Shown one piece after another: positions 30,843 through 39,114 of a DNA stretch of 45,031 nt; the first letter of the stretch is position 1, and every line of letters begins with the position of its first letter. The notes under the pieces are model-generated. The model was not told the DNA's origin. It searched no databases and saw nothing but the letters and a program-made list of their open reading frames with translations. This DNA is from JBHJHK01 sp050330975 (GTDB taxonomy: Bacteria > Pseudomonadota > Gammaproteobacteria > Competibacterales > Competibacteraceae): positions 1 through 45,031 of the forward strand of contig JBHJHK010000293.1 of NCBI GenBank assembly GCA_050330975.1, written 5' to 3'. The position numbers were made by a program, and so were the translations under genes.

Positions 30843-31520
30843 CTAGCTAGCGAGGATTTTGTGCCCGTTGGGGGTGTGGAGGTGGGCCCGAAGCTGCGGC
30901 GTCGAGCGCCCCGCTGCCGGGCGCACCGCGACGAGCCCTTGAGCGCCCATGGCTGTCAAAACCGCCTCGAGCCAGGGGGGGTGGGGATGGGCGATCTCCA
31001 GCCCTTGGAGGGTGCAACCCCGATGGGCCATACCTCGGGCGGGGTGGTCGGCGGTGTGCCATTGGATGACATAGGGCACCGCCCCCCCCGCCAGCAGGCG
31101 GCCGTCCTCGGGCAGGCCAAACGTCCAGCTCAAGGCTCCCCGGCTCAGGGGCACCGCCTCGCCGAGGTCCACCGTCGCCTTGGCGAGGCAGGCGGCGATG
31201 TCGGGGACGTTGATCACCCAGGTGAGCAGTTGGGGGCCCCGGGCCAGCTGAGCCGCCACAAAGGGGTCGTCCAAGCCGTACCAGCGCAGCCGCGGCGGCG
31301 GTGGCGCGGTGGGATTGACGGCCAAGACCTCTAGAAACACCTCGTGTCCCAGCTGCATCACATGGTTGTGGGTGCCCATGGCGGGGTGTTCCCCCCCCGG
31401 TGGTATGTCCACCCCCAGGTGCTGGCGGATGTAGTCCACCCCCTGTTGAAGGGAGGTGGCGCCGATGACCAGGTGATCCAAGCGGGTCGTCAAGGCAAAG
31501 TGCTCCAATTGCGCGGGCAA
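30843..31520 (-). CDS. VOC superfamily (glyoxalase-like) protein
   Basis: About 225 residues with the glyoxalase-like domain form 'RLDHLVIGATSLQQGVDYI', 'LGVDIPPGGEHPAMGTHN' and 'LGHEVFLEVLAVNP', known from cytoplasmic proteins of unknown substrate. A second half ('HRGCTLQGLEIAHPHP', 'LRAHLHTPNGHKIL') looks like the paired module of VOC folds. The start is uncertain: a TTG at 31518-31520 is the only start before the conserved block, 14 bases behind the FIST gene stop, which points to coupled translation. No specific reaction can be named. Confidence 0.75.
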   Translation of the reverse strand: MPAQLEHFALTTRLDHLVIGATSLQQGVDYIRQHLGVDIPPGGEHPAMGTHNHVMQLGHEVFLEVLAVNPTAPPPPRLRWYGLDDPFVAAQLARGPQLLTWVINVPDIAACLAKATVDLGEAVPLSRGALSWTFGLPEDGRLLAGGAVPYVIQWHTADHPARGMAHRGCTLQGLEIAHPHPPWLEAVLTAMGAQGLVAVRPAAGRSTPQLRAHLHTPNGHKILAS

Positions 31521-31534
31521 CCCATGCCCCGGCC

Positions 31535-32701
31535 CTAGCGCTTGGGACGCACCAGGCCAAAGGAACTGGTGTAGCCGTGGAGGTAGGTCCGGCCTTGGAC
31601 GGGGCCGATTTCCCCGTTGCAGAAAAAACCCCCCAAGGGGACGTTGCCCAGGTGGCGTTGGAACAACTGGGTGTCGTGGTGGGCGTTGCCGTAGAGAAAC
31701 TGGCCGCGACCCAAGCAGGAGAACATCAACCCCCCCGCCACGGGGGGTGTCGGTGAACCCTCGCCGTAGCGCACCAACAGCGCGTCGAGGTCCTCCTTAG
31801 AGGTTTGGGCGTCCCGGAGGTGGAACTGGACCACGGTGTTGTTCTCGACGATGGCCCCAACGCTCATAAAACCCTGGTTGGGGTCAAATCCGGTGATGTT
31901 GCGGATCAGAAAATCCCCCTGGCGATAGACGTGGTCGTCGCGGCGCATGGCCAATCCCAAAAACAGGGAGTGCTGCATCAACTTCCGATCGGGGGTCTTT
32001 AGCTTTTCAAACAGGTCCTTGATGACCGTCACCGGGGGCTGGCCGTCCAAGGTGTGGATGACGTTATTCTCGGCCTTGGTGACGAACAAAGGATCGCCGA
32101 TGGGGCGACAGCCCTGGGCGACGACGCTGTCGACGGTGACGTTGCCCGTCAACGCCAACACCACGGCGCCCCCGTGGTGGACTTGGTCGCCACACAGCAA
32201 CCAATGGCTGCCGGTCTGCTGGTCGCCACTGGCCAACCCCCCCACTTTGGTGGCCTTGGGGAAGGCCTCGTCTAGGTGGGCCAAACAGGGGCTGACGTTG
32301 AAGGAAAACGGATCGGCCAACACCACAAAATGGGGGTCGTCGGCGGCGGATACCCCCAAGTGTTGCTGCCAGAAGGCCCCTGTGGGTTGACTGGCCTGCA
32401 AATGGCACGCCGTCACCTGGACCTCGGGGAGCACCGCCGCCAGCAACGCCAGCGCCGAGCGTTGTTCCAACTCCCGTCCTCCCCCTAGGACGCCAGCTGC
32501 CGAACAACCCACGAGTTTTGCCTGGCGCAGGGGGGCTGGCAATAGGTCGTGGAGTTGTTTGCCCCCGGTTTGCAAGGGGGTGGCAAAGGCGAACAGCAGA
32601 TCGGGGGAGGTGAAGTCCAACTGCTCCAGCAGAGCGTTGCCGGCCTTGAGCACCGCCGCATCCAAGCGCTTCTCCTCCACGACAGTCGACGCCCAGCGCA
32701 T
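31535..32701 (-). CDS. FIST domain signal-sensing protein
   Basis: A 388-residue cytoplasmic protein with FIST N and FIST C domains, predicted small-ligand sensors often linked to signal transduction. FIST N shows 'DLLFAFATPLQTGGKQLHDLL', 'KLVGCSAAGVLGGGRELE' and 'KVGGLASGDQQTGSH'. FIST C shows 'PLFVTKAENNVIHTLDGQPP', 'MSVGAIVENNTVVQFHLRD', 'GGLMFSCLGRGQFLYG' and 'PLGGFFCNGEIGPV'. No kinase or cyclase domain is attached. ATG 32701 precedes the family start; an open frame to 32779 lacks conservation. It is divergent from the aminotransferase gene and followed by the VOC gene. Confidence 0.9.
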   Translation of the reverse strand: MRWASTVVEEKRLDAAVLKAGNALLEQLDFTSPDLLFAFATPLQTGGKQLHDLLPAPLRQAKLVGCSAAGVLGGGRELEQRSALALLAAVLPEVQVTACHLQASQPTGAFWQQHLGVSAADDPHFVVLADPFSFNVSPCLAHLDEAFPKATKVGGLASGDQQTGSHWLLCGDQVHHGGAVVLALTGNVTVDSVVAQGCRPIGDPLFVTKAENNVIHTLDGQPPVTVIKDLFEKLKTPDRKLMQHSLFLGLAMRRDDHVYRQGDFLIRNITGFDPNQGFMSVGAIVENNTVVQFHLRDAQTSKEDLDALLVRYGEGSPTPPVAGGLMFSCLGRGQFLYGNAHHDTQLFQRHLGNVPLGGFFCNGEIGPVQGRTYLHGYTSSFGLVRPKR

Positions 32702-32806
32702 GGCCACACCCCCCGCGATCTCTGATAAGTTAAGCCCACAGACCACCTTTGTCGCAAAAGGTGCAATCTCAGGCTCCAAGCTTTAAGCTCTTAGGTTGAG
32801 AACTCC

Positions 32807-34000
32807 ATGCCCACTATTTCCCAGCGCACCCGTACCTTGGGTACCGAGCACGCCTTCACCGTGCTGGCCGAGGTCAACGCCCTTGTGGCCCAAGGGGCCG
32901 ATATCATCAGCTTTGCCATTGGCCAGCCGGATTTTGCCACCCCCGACTCCATCTGTCGGGCGGCGGTGGCGGCCATCGAGGCGGGCAAACACGGCTATAC
33001 GCCCTCGGCGGGGATCCCCGAATTGCGGGCAGCGGCGGCGGAGTTCCTCTCCCAAACCCGGGGGATGAACGTGGAGGCCCGGGACGTCGTGGTGGCCAAC
33101 GGCGCCAAGCCCTTCATCATGTACACCCTCCTGGCCACCACCGACTACGGCGCTGGCCACGAGGTTCTCTATCCCGCCCCGGGGTTTCCCATCTACGAAA
33201 GCCAAATCCGCGCCTGCGGCGCCGTGCCCGTGGCCTTGCCCTTGGAAGAGCGCCACGCCTTTGCCTTTTCTCCGGGGGATTTGCGGGCCAAACTCAATGA
33301 GCGCACTAGACTTTTGATCCTCAATTCTCCCCACAATCCCACGGGGCGCACCTGGTCGAGGCGCGAACTCAGCCAGATCGCCGAGGTGTTGCGGGACTAC
33401 CCCCAGTGTTGGGTGCTCTCCGACGAAATCTATTCCCAAATGGTTCACGACGGCGAATTCGCCAGCATTGCCACTCAAGACGGGATGGCGGAGCGCACGG
33501 TGGTGGTGGACGGCGCTTCCAAGAGCTACGCCATGACCGGCTGGCGGTTGGGCTTTGCCGCCAATCCCCTGTTGGCCCCCCACTTTGCCAACTGGGTGAC
33601 CAACACCGACTCTTGTGCTTCGAGCATCAGTCAGTGGGCGGCCTTGGAGGCGTTGACGGGGGATCAAAGCCCCCACCGGGCCATGATGGCTCGCTTCGCC
33701 CACCGCCGGGACCTCATCGTAGAGCGCCTCAACGCCCTGGAGGGGGTGAGCGCCCTGCGCCCCGGCGGGGCGTTCTACGTCTGGCCCAACGTCACAGCCC
33801 TTTGCCAACGCCTGGGCCTTGCCAACGCCGAGGCCCTGCGTCGCCGTTGGCTCTACGAGGCCCACGTGGCGGTGCTGGCCGACAGTCAATTCGGCGCCCC
33901 CTCCGGGCAAGGGCACTTTCTGCGCTTTTCCTACGCCACCGCCGACGCCCAGATCGAAGAGGGCATCCAGCGCCTGGCCCACTGGATCGACGCCGCCTAG
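32807..34000 (+). CDS. Pyridoxal-phosphate aminotransferase, class I (aspartate-type)
   Basis: A 397-residue fold-type I aminotransferase. Key residues are visible: 'AIGQPDFATP' at 37-46, 'NGAKPFIMYTLLA', 'NSPHNPTGRTW' with Asn177, 'LSDEIYS' with Asp206 and Tyr209, the Schiff-base Lys239 in 'GASKSYAMTGWRLG', and an Arg near the C-terminus ('FLRFSYA') for the substrate carboxylate. This is the I-gamma aspartate/prephenate aminotransferase style; the amino donor cannot be fixed further by eye. It starts 105 bases from the divergent FIST gene. Confidence 0.9.
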   Translation: MPTISQRTRTLGTEHAFTVLAEVNALVAQGADIISFAIGQPDFATPDSICRAAVAAIEAGKHGYTPSAGIPELRAAAAEFLSQTRGMNVEARDVVVANGAKPFIMYTLLATTDYGAGHEVLYPAPGFPIYESQIRACGAVPVALPLEERHAFAFSPGDLRAKLNERTRLLILNSPHNPTGRTWSRRELSQIAEVLRDYPQCWVLSDEIYSQMVHDGEFASIATQDGMAERTVVVDGASKSYAMTGWRLGFAANPLLAPHFANWVTNTDSCASSISQWAALEALTGDQSPHRAMMARFAHRRDLIVERLNALEGVSALRPGGAFYVWPNVTALCQRLGLANAEALRRRWLYEAHVAVLADSQFGAPSGQGHFLRFSYATADAQIEEGIQRLAHWIDAA

Positions 34001-34019
34001 GCCCAAGGAACGGCCTGAG

Positions 34020-34637
34020 CTAACGGGTATCACCCGGGCAGGGCAGGGCAACACAACGCCATTCTCCGGGGGCGAGGCCCGCCAACTGCCAGCGGTCCAC
34101 GGCAATGCGCACCAAGCGCAGGGTGGGAAAGCCCACGGCCGCTGTCATGCGCCGTACCTGGCGGTTGCGGCCTTCGGTGATGGTCAGCTCCAACCAGCTG
34201 GTGGGAATGTGGCGCCGTTGGCGAATGGGGGGGTCCCGGGGCCACAGGGCGGGCTCGGTGAGGCCTCGTGCTGCGGCCGGTCGGGTGGGACCGTCGGCCA
34301 GGGTGACCCCCTGACCCAAGGCCGCCAAGGCCGCGGCGTCGATGGTGCCTTCCACCTGAACCCAGTAGGTCTTGGGCTTGCCGTAGCGGGGGTGGCTCAA
34401 GCGGTACTGGGTGGGCCCGTGGTCGGTGAGGAGCAAAAGCCCCTCGGAGTCTTTGTCCAGGCGGCCGGCGGGGTAGACCCCTGGCAGGGGAATCCAGGGG
34501 ACCAAGGTGGGACCCTCGCCGCTGAACTGGCTCAACACCCCAAAGGGTTTGTTAAACAACACCAGGCGGGGGCGGGGGTTGGTCTTGCCGCCTCGCCTCC
34601 AGGCCTTGGCCCGCCGTGTGCTCGAATGGTGATTCAT
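34020..34637 (-). CDS. rluE: RluE-type 23S rRNA pseudouridine synthase
   Basis: RsuA/RluE-family enzyme, 205 residues, without an S4 domain, as in RluE (pseudouridine 2457). Motifs: 'LVLFNKPFGVLSQFS', the catalytic Asp61 in 'YPAGRLDKDSEGLLLLT', 'KTYWVQVEG', and 'ITEGRNRQVRRMTAAVGFPTLRLVRIA'. The basic lead of 25 residues is typical. ATG 34637 is taken, though its ribosome site is weak; the open frame reaches 34817 across the promoter of the divergent HAD gene. Confidence 0.88.
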   Translation of the reverse strand: MNHHSSTRRAKAWRRGGKTNPRPRLVLFNKPFGVLSQFSGEGPTLVPWIPLPGVYPAGRLDKDSEGLLLLTDHGPTQYRLSHPRYGKPKTYWVQVEGTIDAAALAALGQGVTLADGPTRPAAARGLTEPALWPRDPPIRQRRHIPTSWLELTITEGRNRQVRRMTAAVGFPTLRLVRIAVDRWQLAGLAPGEWRCVALPCPGDTR

Positions 34638-34795
34638 GCCATGGAACGCTGAGGTGATAAAGGTCTTGGGGGCGTTCGCCCGGGGGGAGAGTCCATCGCC
34701 GGCGTCCATCGCGGGAGTAGGCGGGGAAATGGCGCCTCCCCAAAGGAGGGTGCTATAGTCCAGCGCAACCACAATGCCTGCTGAGGGGGAATGCC

Positions 34796-35512
34796 ATGGC
34801 GAGTGCACCGCCACCACGTCGCACCGCAGAGGCCGTCATCTTCGATATGGACGGCCTGCTATTGGACACCGAGGGGCTCTACACTCAGGCGACCCAGACC
34901 ATCGTTTCCCGCTACGGTAAGGTCTTCGACTGGTCCATAAAGGCCCATATGATTGGTCGTCCCGCCATGGATTCCGCCCGCTACTTGGTAGAGGTCTTGG
35001 AGTTGCCCTTGGCCCCCGAAGACTATCTCCGGGAGCGAGAAGCCATTTTAGAAGCCCTGTTCCCCAGCGCCAAGGCCATGGCCGGCGCCGAACGGCTCAC
35101 CGCTCATTTGTCCTCCCAGGGGGTGCCCCAGGCGGTGGCCACCAGTTCGTCACGGCGGTTGTTCCAGTGGAAAACCCAAAGCCACCAGGCGTGGTTTGAA
35201 AGCTTTGACGCCGTGGTCACCGGCGACGACCCGGCGGTGGCCCGGGGCAAACCCGCCCCCGACATCTTTTTGGTCGCCGCCGAGCGCTTGGGTGTCGCCC
35301 CCGAGCGCTGTTTGGTGTTTGAAGATTCCCCCGCGGGAGCCCGCGCCGGCCTCGCTGCGGCCATGGGTGTCGTGGCAGTCCCCGATCCCCACATGGATCG
35401 AACCGTCTACGCCGAAGCCCACCAGGTCCTGGACTCCCTGTTGGCCTTTGACCCCCACGCTTGGGGGTTGCCCCCCTATTCCTCGACCGCCGAATCCAAC
35501 CCATCGGCCTAG
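34796..35512 (+). CDS. HAD-superfamily phosphatase
   Basis: A 238-residue haloacid-dehalogenase-type hydrolase with a helical cap. Motif I is 'VIFDMDGLLLDTE' (Asp17 nucleophile, Asp19), motif II 'ATSSSR', motif III the Lys in 'ARGKPAPDIFLVAAERLGV', motif IV 'CLVFEDSPAGARAGLAAAMG'. The form resembles beta-phosphoglucomutase and pseudouridine-5'-phosphatase (HDHD1) relatives. Being next to rluE, a pseudouridine-related role is attractive but only inferred. ATG 34796 has GGGGGA upstream. Confidence 0.88.
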   Translation: MASAPPPRRTAEAVIFDMDGLLLDTEGLYTQATQTIVSRYGKVFDWSIKAHMIGRPAMDSARYLVEVLELPLAPEDYLREREAILEALFPSAKAMAGAERLTAHLSSQGVPQAVATSSSRRLFQWKTQSHQAWFESFDAVVTGDDPAVARGKPAPDIFLVAAERLGVAPERCLVFEDSPAGARAGLAAAMGVVAVPDPHMDRTVYAEAHQVLDSLLAFDPHAWGLPPYSSTAESNPSA

Positions 35513-35670
35513 AGTCGGCACGGACTCGCCATCCCCCCCCGCCACCGAGATCCCCTGGGGGGAATTTATCCCTTGGCGGTAAGTCAGAAAAACCACCACA
35601 ATAGGGCGATGCTCGTTTGGTTACCCCAATGCCAGGTCGTTGCAACCCTGCCATTGATGTACCCCATACT

Positions 35671-35994
35671 ATGACCCTGCTCAGCTCCTGTACCCGCCAG
35701 GCCACCAAATTGGTGCTCGCCACCCTGGCCATCTGGCTGTTTGCCGCATCCGTGGAACAGTGGTTGACCGCTGTTCCCAACCCCAGCGACACCCCGCTCC
35801 CCCCGGATGAGATCATCGATCGCCTCCAGGCAGAGGGTTTTACCCCCATCTGGCAACTGGAGCTCCAGGGGAGCTTCTACGTCGGGCGAGGTGTGGATGC
35901 CCGGGGCAACCCGGTGACCTTCCAGGTGGAGCCCCTCACCGCCGAGATCCTCCAAGTGCAGCCGCTGGCTTTTATCGCCGATAAGGCCCTGTAG
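35671..35994 (+). CDS. Small membrane-anchored PepSY-like protein
   Basis: A 107-residue protein: one N-terminal membrane helix ('LVLATLAIWLFAASV'), then a soluble domain 'IIDRLQAEGFTPIWQLELQG', 'FYVGRGVDARGNPVTFQVEP' and 'AEILQVQPL', the two-strand pattern of PepSY domains. Such domains are often peptidase inhibitors or sensors in the periplasm. The start 'MTLLSSCTRQ' has a Cys at residue 6, but no lipobox is clear. It stands alone between the HAD gene and a converging glycosyltransferase gene. Confidence 0.65.
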   Translation: MTLLSSCTRQATKLVLATLAIWLFAASVEQWLTAVPNPSDTPLPPDEIIDRLQAEGFTPIWQLELQGSFYVGRGVDARGNPVTFQVEPLTAEILQVQPLAFIADKAL

Positions 35995-36010
35995 CTCGCC
36001 TCGTCGCCCC

Positions 36011-37018
36011 TCAGGGGTCCTCGGTCAAGAGGGTCCTCAAGCGTTGGGCGGCCTGTTTCGCCCCGTCGCACGCCCCTAGAGCCAATGCCGGAGGGGATGG
36101 CTTGGCCAGGGCCGCCGCCATGCGCTCGGCGAGGACGTGGGGATCCTCGGTGAGGTCGAAGACCTCGGCCCCTGTGGCCCGAAGCCGTTGGTCGTCGTGG
36201 GAGCGAGTAAAGGGGCACAGCAATGCCCGCTTCCCCAGGGCCCCCACTTCGGCGACGCTGTTGTAGCCCGCCGCCGCCACCACCAAATCGGCGCCGGGGA
36301 GTACCTCCACGGCGGGGTAGTAATAGAGCTGTTGAGGCCTGTGGCCTTCGGTGGTGGGCAAGGGGGTCAGCAACCGCAGGTGGCCCCGTTCCCCCAGGGC
36401 GTCAAAGGCCCGGCTCACCAGGGTGAACAGGCTGGCCACTTCCCCGGGATCGCCGGCGTGGAGGGCGAGGATCAAGGGCCTTTGGTCGTCGACGCCCAAC
36501 TGCCGCCTGGCCCTCGGGGGCGACAGCACTTCCCGGGGGCTTCGCAGCAGCACATAGCCCACGGCCTCGGCGCCAGGGCAAGGGTGGCTGGGGTAGGGGG
36601 CGAGTATGGATTGGTAGAGGGACCACCCGGGGGATTGGCGGGGATCTGTGGCCCCGAGGCGGTAGATCAATGCCCGCCGGGGTACCTGGGCCAGGAGGTC
36701 TGGGGTGAGTTCCCCGGCTAGGCCGTCGGCAAAGCTGTCCACCACCAGGAGAGCCCAGGGTCCCAAGGCCGCAAACAGGCCCTGGAAGGCCCTGGCGAGG
36801 TCCCCGGCCCCATCGCCAAAGGCCTGCCATTCAAAACGCGATGGCAATCTCAAGGTGGGAATGCCCTGGAGTAGGGGGCCGTGGAGGTGGGGGCTGGTGA
36901 CCACCAACAAGGGCTCCACCTCATGGAGGTGGGGTCGTAGGTGGCGCAGGATGGCCACGGCCCGGGTCACGTGGCCCAAGCCCCCGCCGGGGGCGTACCA
37001 CAGGAGGCGGCGGGGCAT
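36011..37018 (-). CDS. MurG-like glycosyltransferase (GT-B fold)
   Basis: A 335-residue predicted glycosyltransferase related to family 28/MurG. The N-terminal Gly-rich motif is 'WYAPGGGLGHVTRAVAILR'. The C-terminal nucleotide-sugar part has 'PLILALHAGDPGEVASLF', 'GADLVVAAAGYNSVAEVGALGKRALLCPF', and 'HDDQRLRATGAEVFDLTEDP'. The acceptor is unknown. ATG 37018 precedes the family start; an alternative TTG at 37030 exists. It lies just behind the small Cys-rich gene on the same strand and opposite to the other glycosyltransferase gene. Confidence 0.8.
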   Translation of the reverse strand: MPRRLLWYAPGGGLGHVTRAVAILRHLRPHLHEVEPLLVVTSPHLHGPLLQGIPTLRLPSRFEWQAFGDGAGDLARAFQGLFAALGPWALLVVDSFADGLAGELTPDLLAQVPRRALIYRLGATDPRQSPGWSLYQSILAPYPSHPCPGAEAVGYVLLRSPREVLSPPRARRQLGVDDQRPLILALHAGDPGEVASLFTLVSRAFDALGERGHLRLLTPLPTTEGHRPQQLYYYPAVEVLPGADLVVAAAGYNSVAEVGALGKRALLCPFTRSHDDQRLRATGAEVFDLTEDPHVLAERMAAALAKPSPPALALGACDGAKQAAQRLRTLLTEDP

Positions 37019-37034
37019 GGCGCGCCCCAAGGGA

Positions 37035-37307
37035 TCAGGTGAGATCGGTAAAGGGGTCGTTGCCCCACTCGGGGGGGTGGCTCCCCGGCTCGCCGTTGGC
37101 CAACATCACCCCAAAGCGCTCCAACTCGCCGCTGTCGAAGTCCAATTCGGTCTCCAGGGAGGCGCCGTCCGAGTTGGCGAGGGTCACCACCTCGATGCCG
37201 CAGTGGCGGCAGCGGCCGTCTTCCAGGGGGGGTGGCGTTTGCCCACCGACTTCCCGCCCGCAGTGGTGGGGTGTCCAGCGACCGATGACGCGATTGCAAA
37301 GGGCCAT
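37035..37307 (-). CDS. Small Cys/His-rich protein, possible zinc ribbon
   Basis: A 90-residue protein that I do not recognise. Its N-terminal half has 'CNRVIGRWTPHHCGREVGG' and 'DGRCRHCGIEVV', so two Cys/His groups that could hold one zinc. The C-terminal half is acidic ('TELDFDSGELERFG') and ends 'HPPEWGNDPFTDLT'. A strong GAGGAGAGG lies just before the ATG. The ATG at 37305-37307 overlaps, in the palindrome CATG, the ATG of the glycosyltransferase gene on the plus strand. Confidence 0.65.
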   Translation of the reverse strand: MALCNRVIGRWTPHHCGREVGGQTPPPLEDGRCRHCGIEVVTLANSDGASLETELDFDSGELERFGVMLANGEPGSHPPEWGNDPFTDLT

Positions 37308-38499
37308 GACCTCTCCTCGTGATCTAGCTGCTGCAGATGCTCCAACGAGCCCATCCCCGGATTCCGCCCGGACTCCGGTGGTGTTTATCACCCCGGCCTT
37401 TCCCCCCGACCGGGGCGGTTTGGCCTTGGCTTTAGAACGCCTGGTCCGGGGCTTGGCGGCCCAGTGGCCCGTGGAGGTGGTGGTGAGCGGGGTCGGGGCG
37501 CCCGGCCTGGCCACCTTCCAGCGAGACGGGGTGACGGTGGTACGCCTCCAGGGGGTGGATGGCGCTGTCGTCCAACAACAGACCTTTGGTCTGCTCCGCG
37601 ATCGAGCCCCCCACCGGCTGGTCCACGCCGTCTACCCCAGTGCCACGGGGTTCCTCGCCGTTTATTACGCCCGCTATTGTTCCCGGCCCGTGGTGTTGGG
37701 GGCAAGGGGTAACGACCTGGAGCGGGACATTTTTCGCCCAGAGCGCCAGGGGGGGTTACTGTTTGCCCTCCAGGGCGCCGATGCCGTGGTGGGGGTTTCC
37801 CAGGATTTGACCCGTCAGGCTACGGCCTTGGGGGCCAGGCGGGGGGTGTGGATTCCCAATGGGGTGGACCCTGGGCGCTTTGCGCCGCAGCCCCGGGATG
37901 GGTCCCTGGCGGCCCGCTGGGGCCTGGCAGATGCCTGGCCCGTGGTGGTGTTCGCCGGCGAGGCCCGGGCCAAGAAGGGGCTGGCGGTGATGTTGGCCGC
38001 CCTGGCGTTACTCGTTCCCTCCTGGCCGCGGCTGCGGTTGGTATTGCTCGGCGGGGTGCGCGGCGATGCCGCGGAGGCCTTTGCCACTTGGCAGCACCGG
38101 CATCCAGAGCTGGCGGCGCGGGTGATCCTGGTCCCCTGGGTGGAGCAAAGCCACCTGGCGGACCACTACGCCCTGGGGGATATCTTCTGGCACCCGGCGT
38201 TGAGCGATGGCCTGCCCAACGCCGTGTTGGAGGCCATGGCCTGTGGCCTACCGGTGGTGGCCAGTGCCGTGGGGGGGGCTGTGGACATCGCGGGCCAAGG
38301 GCCCTTGGCCCCTTGGTTGTTGCCCCGCCCGGACGCCCCCCAGCTGGCGGCCACCACGGCGCGGGTGTTGGCCATGTCTGAGGCGGAGCGACGCACCCTG
38401 GGGGGTGCCCTGCGGCAACACGTGGTGGAATACTTTTCCCCCACCGCCGAGGTGGCGGCCTATGGCGCCCTGTATCGGTCATTGCTGGGGGAGGGTTGA
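37306..38499 (+). CDS. GT4-like glycosyltransferase
   Basis: A 397-residue GT-B glycosyltransferase. The N-terminal start is 'VVFITPAFPPDRGGLALALERLVRGLA', then 'GARGNDLERDIF' and 'GVSQDLTRQATALGA'. The C-terminal half has 'IPNGVDPGRF', 'VVFAGEARAKKGLAVMLAAL' and the GT4 nucleotide-binding signature 'LSDGLPNAVLEAMACGLPVVAS'. The first ATG shares CATG with the opposing small gene; the conserved part starts about 24 codons later, so a GTG near 37378 is also possible. It heads a plus-strand series with a kinase, a membrane protein and an aldolase. Confidence 0.85.
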   Translation: MTSPRDLAAADAPTSPSPDSARTPVVFITPAFPPDRGGLALALERLVRGLAAQWPVEVVVSGVGAPGLATFQRDGVTVVRLQGVDGAVVQQQTFGLLRDRAPHRLVHAVYPSATGFLAVYYARYCSRPVVLGARGNDLERDIFRPERQGGLLFALQGADAVVGVSQDLTRQATALGARRGVWIPNGVDPGRFAPQPRDGSLAARWGLADAWPVVVFAGEARAKKGLAVMLAALALLVPSWPRLRLVLLGGVRGDAAEAFATWQHRHPELAARVILVPWVEQSHLADHYALGDIFWHPALSDGLPNAVLEAMACGLPVVASAVGGAVDIAGQGPLAPWLLPRPDAPQLAATTARVLAMSEAERRTLGGALRQHVVEYFSPTAEVAAYGALYRSLLGEG

Positions 38500-38500
38500 G

Positions 38501-39103
38501 GTGGGGGGATCTTTCACCAGGTCGAAGCAGCCACTCACCCCCACTGGCGGTGTCATCGTCATTGTGGGCCTCCCCGGTGCGGGCAAGACCCACCTGGCCC
38601 TGGCCTTGGGGAAGGCCTTGCTGGACCGCGGCTGGCCCGCCCTGGTGCTCCACACTGACCTCCTCAAGGTATGGGTGCGGTCTCGAAGCTGGTGGCTCAG
38701 GTGGCGCCTGGGGGGGCCTGGCTACGCTGGAGAGGTGAAAGCCAAGGCGGACCGTCTCGTGCCCCACCTGAACCGCCAGGCGGCCAAGGCCCGTCGGGAT
38801 GGTTATTGGCTGGTGGTGGAGGGCACGTTGGCTTGGACGTTTGCACCCCCTGGGGCCTTGCGGGTGTTGTTGACCTTGGCCGATGACCAGCGCTGGGGGC
38901 GTATTGCCACCAAGCACCCCGCGGCGCGGCGCACCCTGGAGGCAGTGGGGGAGGTGGGCCTCGAGGCCTACCGCCGGGCCCTCTGGGGGCTGGATTGCCG
39001 CCAATGGCTGTGCTTAGATGCAAGCGCCCCCCTCGACGCCACGGTGGCGCGGGTGTTGGCAGCCCTCGACGCCGGCGACTCCCCGGCGTTCTACTCCCGG
39101 TGA
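38501..39103 (+). CDS. P-loop kinase-like protein
   Basis: A 200-residue ATPase/kinase fold. The Walker A motif is 'GLPGAGKTHLALALGKAL' at about residue 23. The acid following ('VLHTDLLKVWVRS') fits the substrate or Mg site of APS-kinase, gluconate-kinase and zeta-toxin-like P-loop kinases. 'GYWLVVEGTLAW' looks like the Walker B strand, and 'ALRVLLTLADDQRWGRIATKHPAARRT' may form the lid. It could phosphorylate a sugar or another small substrate; a toxin of zeta type is less likely without an antitoxin partner. GTG 38501 begins one base behind the glycosyltransferase stop, with GGAGGG ahead. Confidence 0.7.
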   Translation: MGGSFTRSKQPLTPTGGVIVIVGLPGAGKTHLALALGKALLDRGWPALVLHTDLLKVWVRSRSWWLRWRLGGPGYAGEVKAKADRLVPHLNRQAAKARRDGYWLVVEGTLAWTFAPPGALRVLLTLADDQRWGRIATKHPAARRTLEAVGEVGLEAYRRALWGLDCRQWLCLDASAPLDATVARVLAALDAGDSPAFYSR

Positions 39104-39114
39104 GGAAATCAGCC

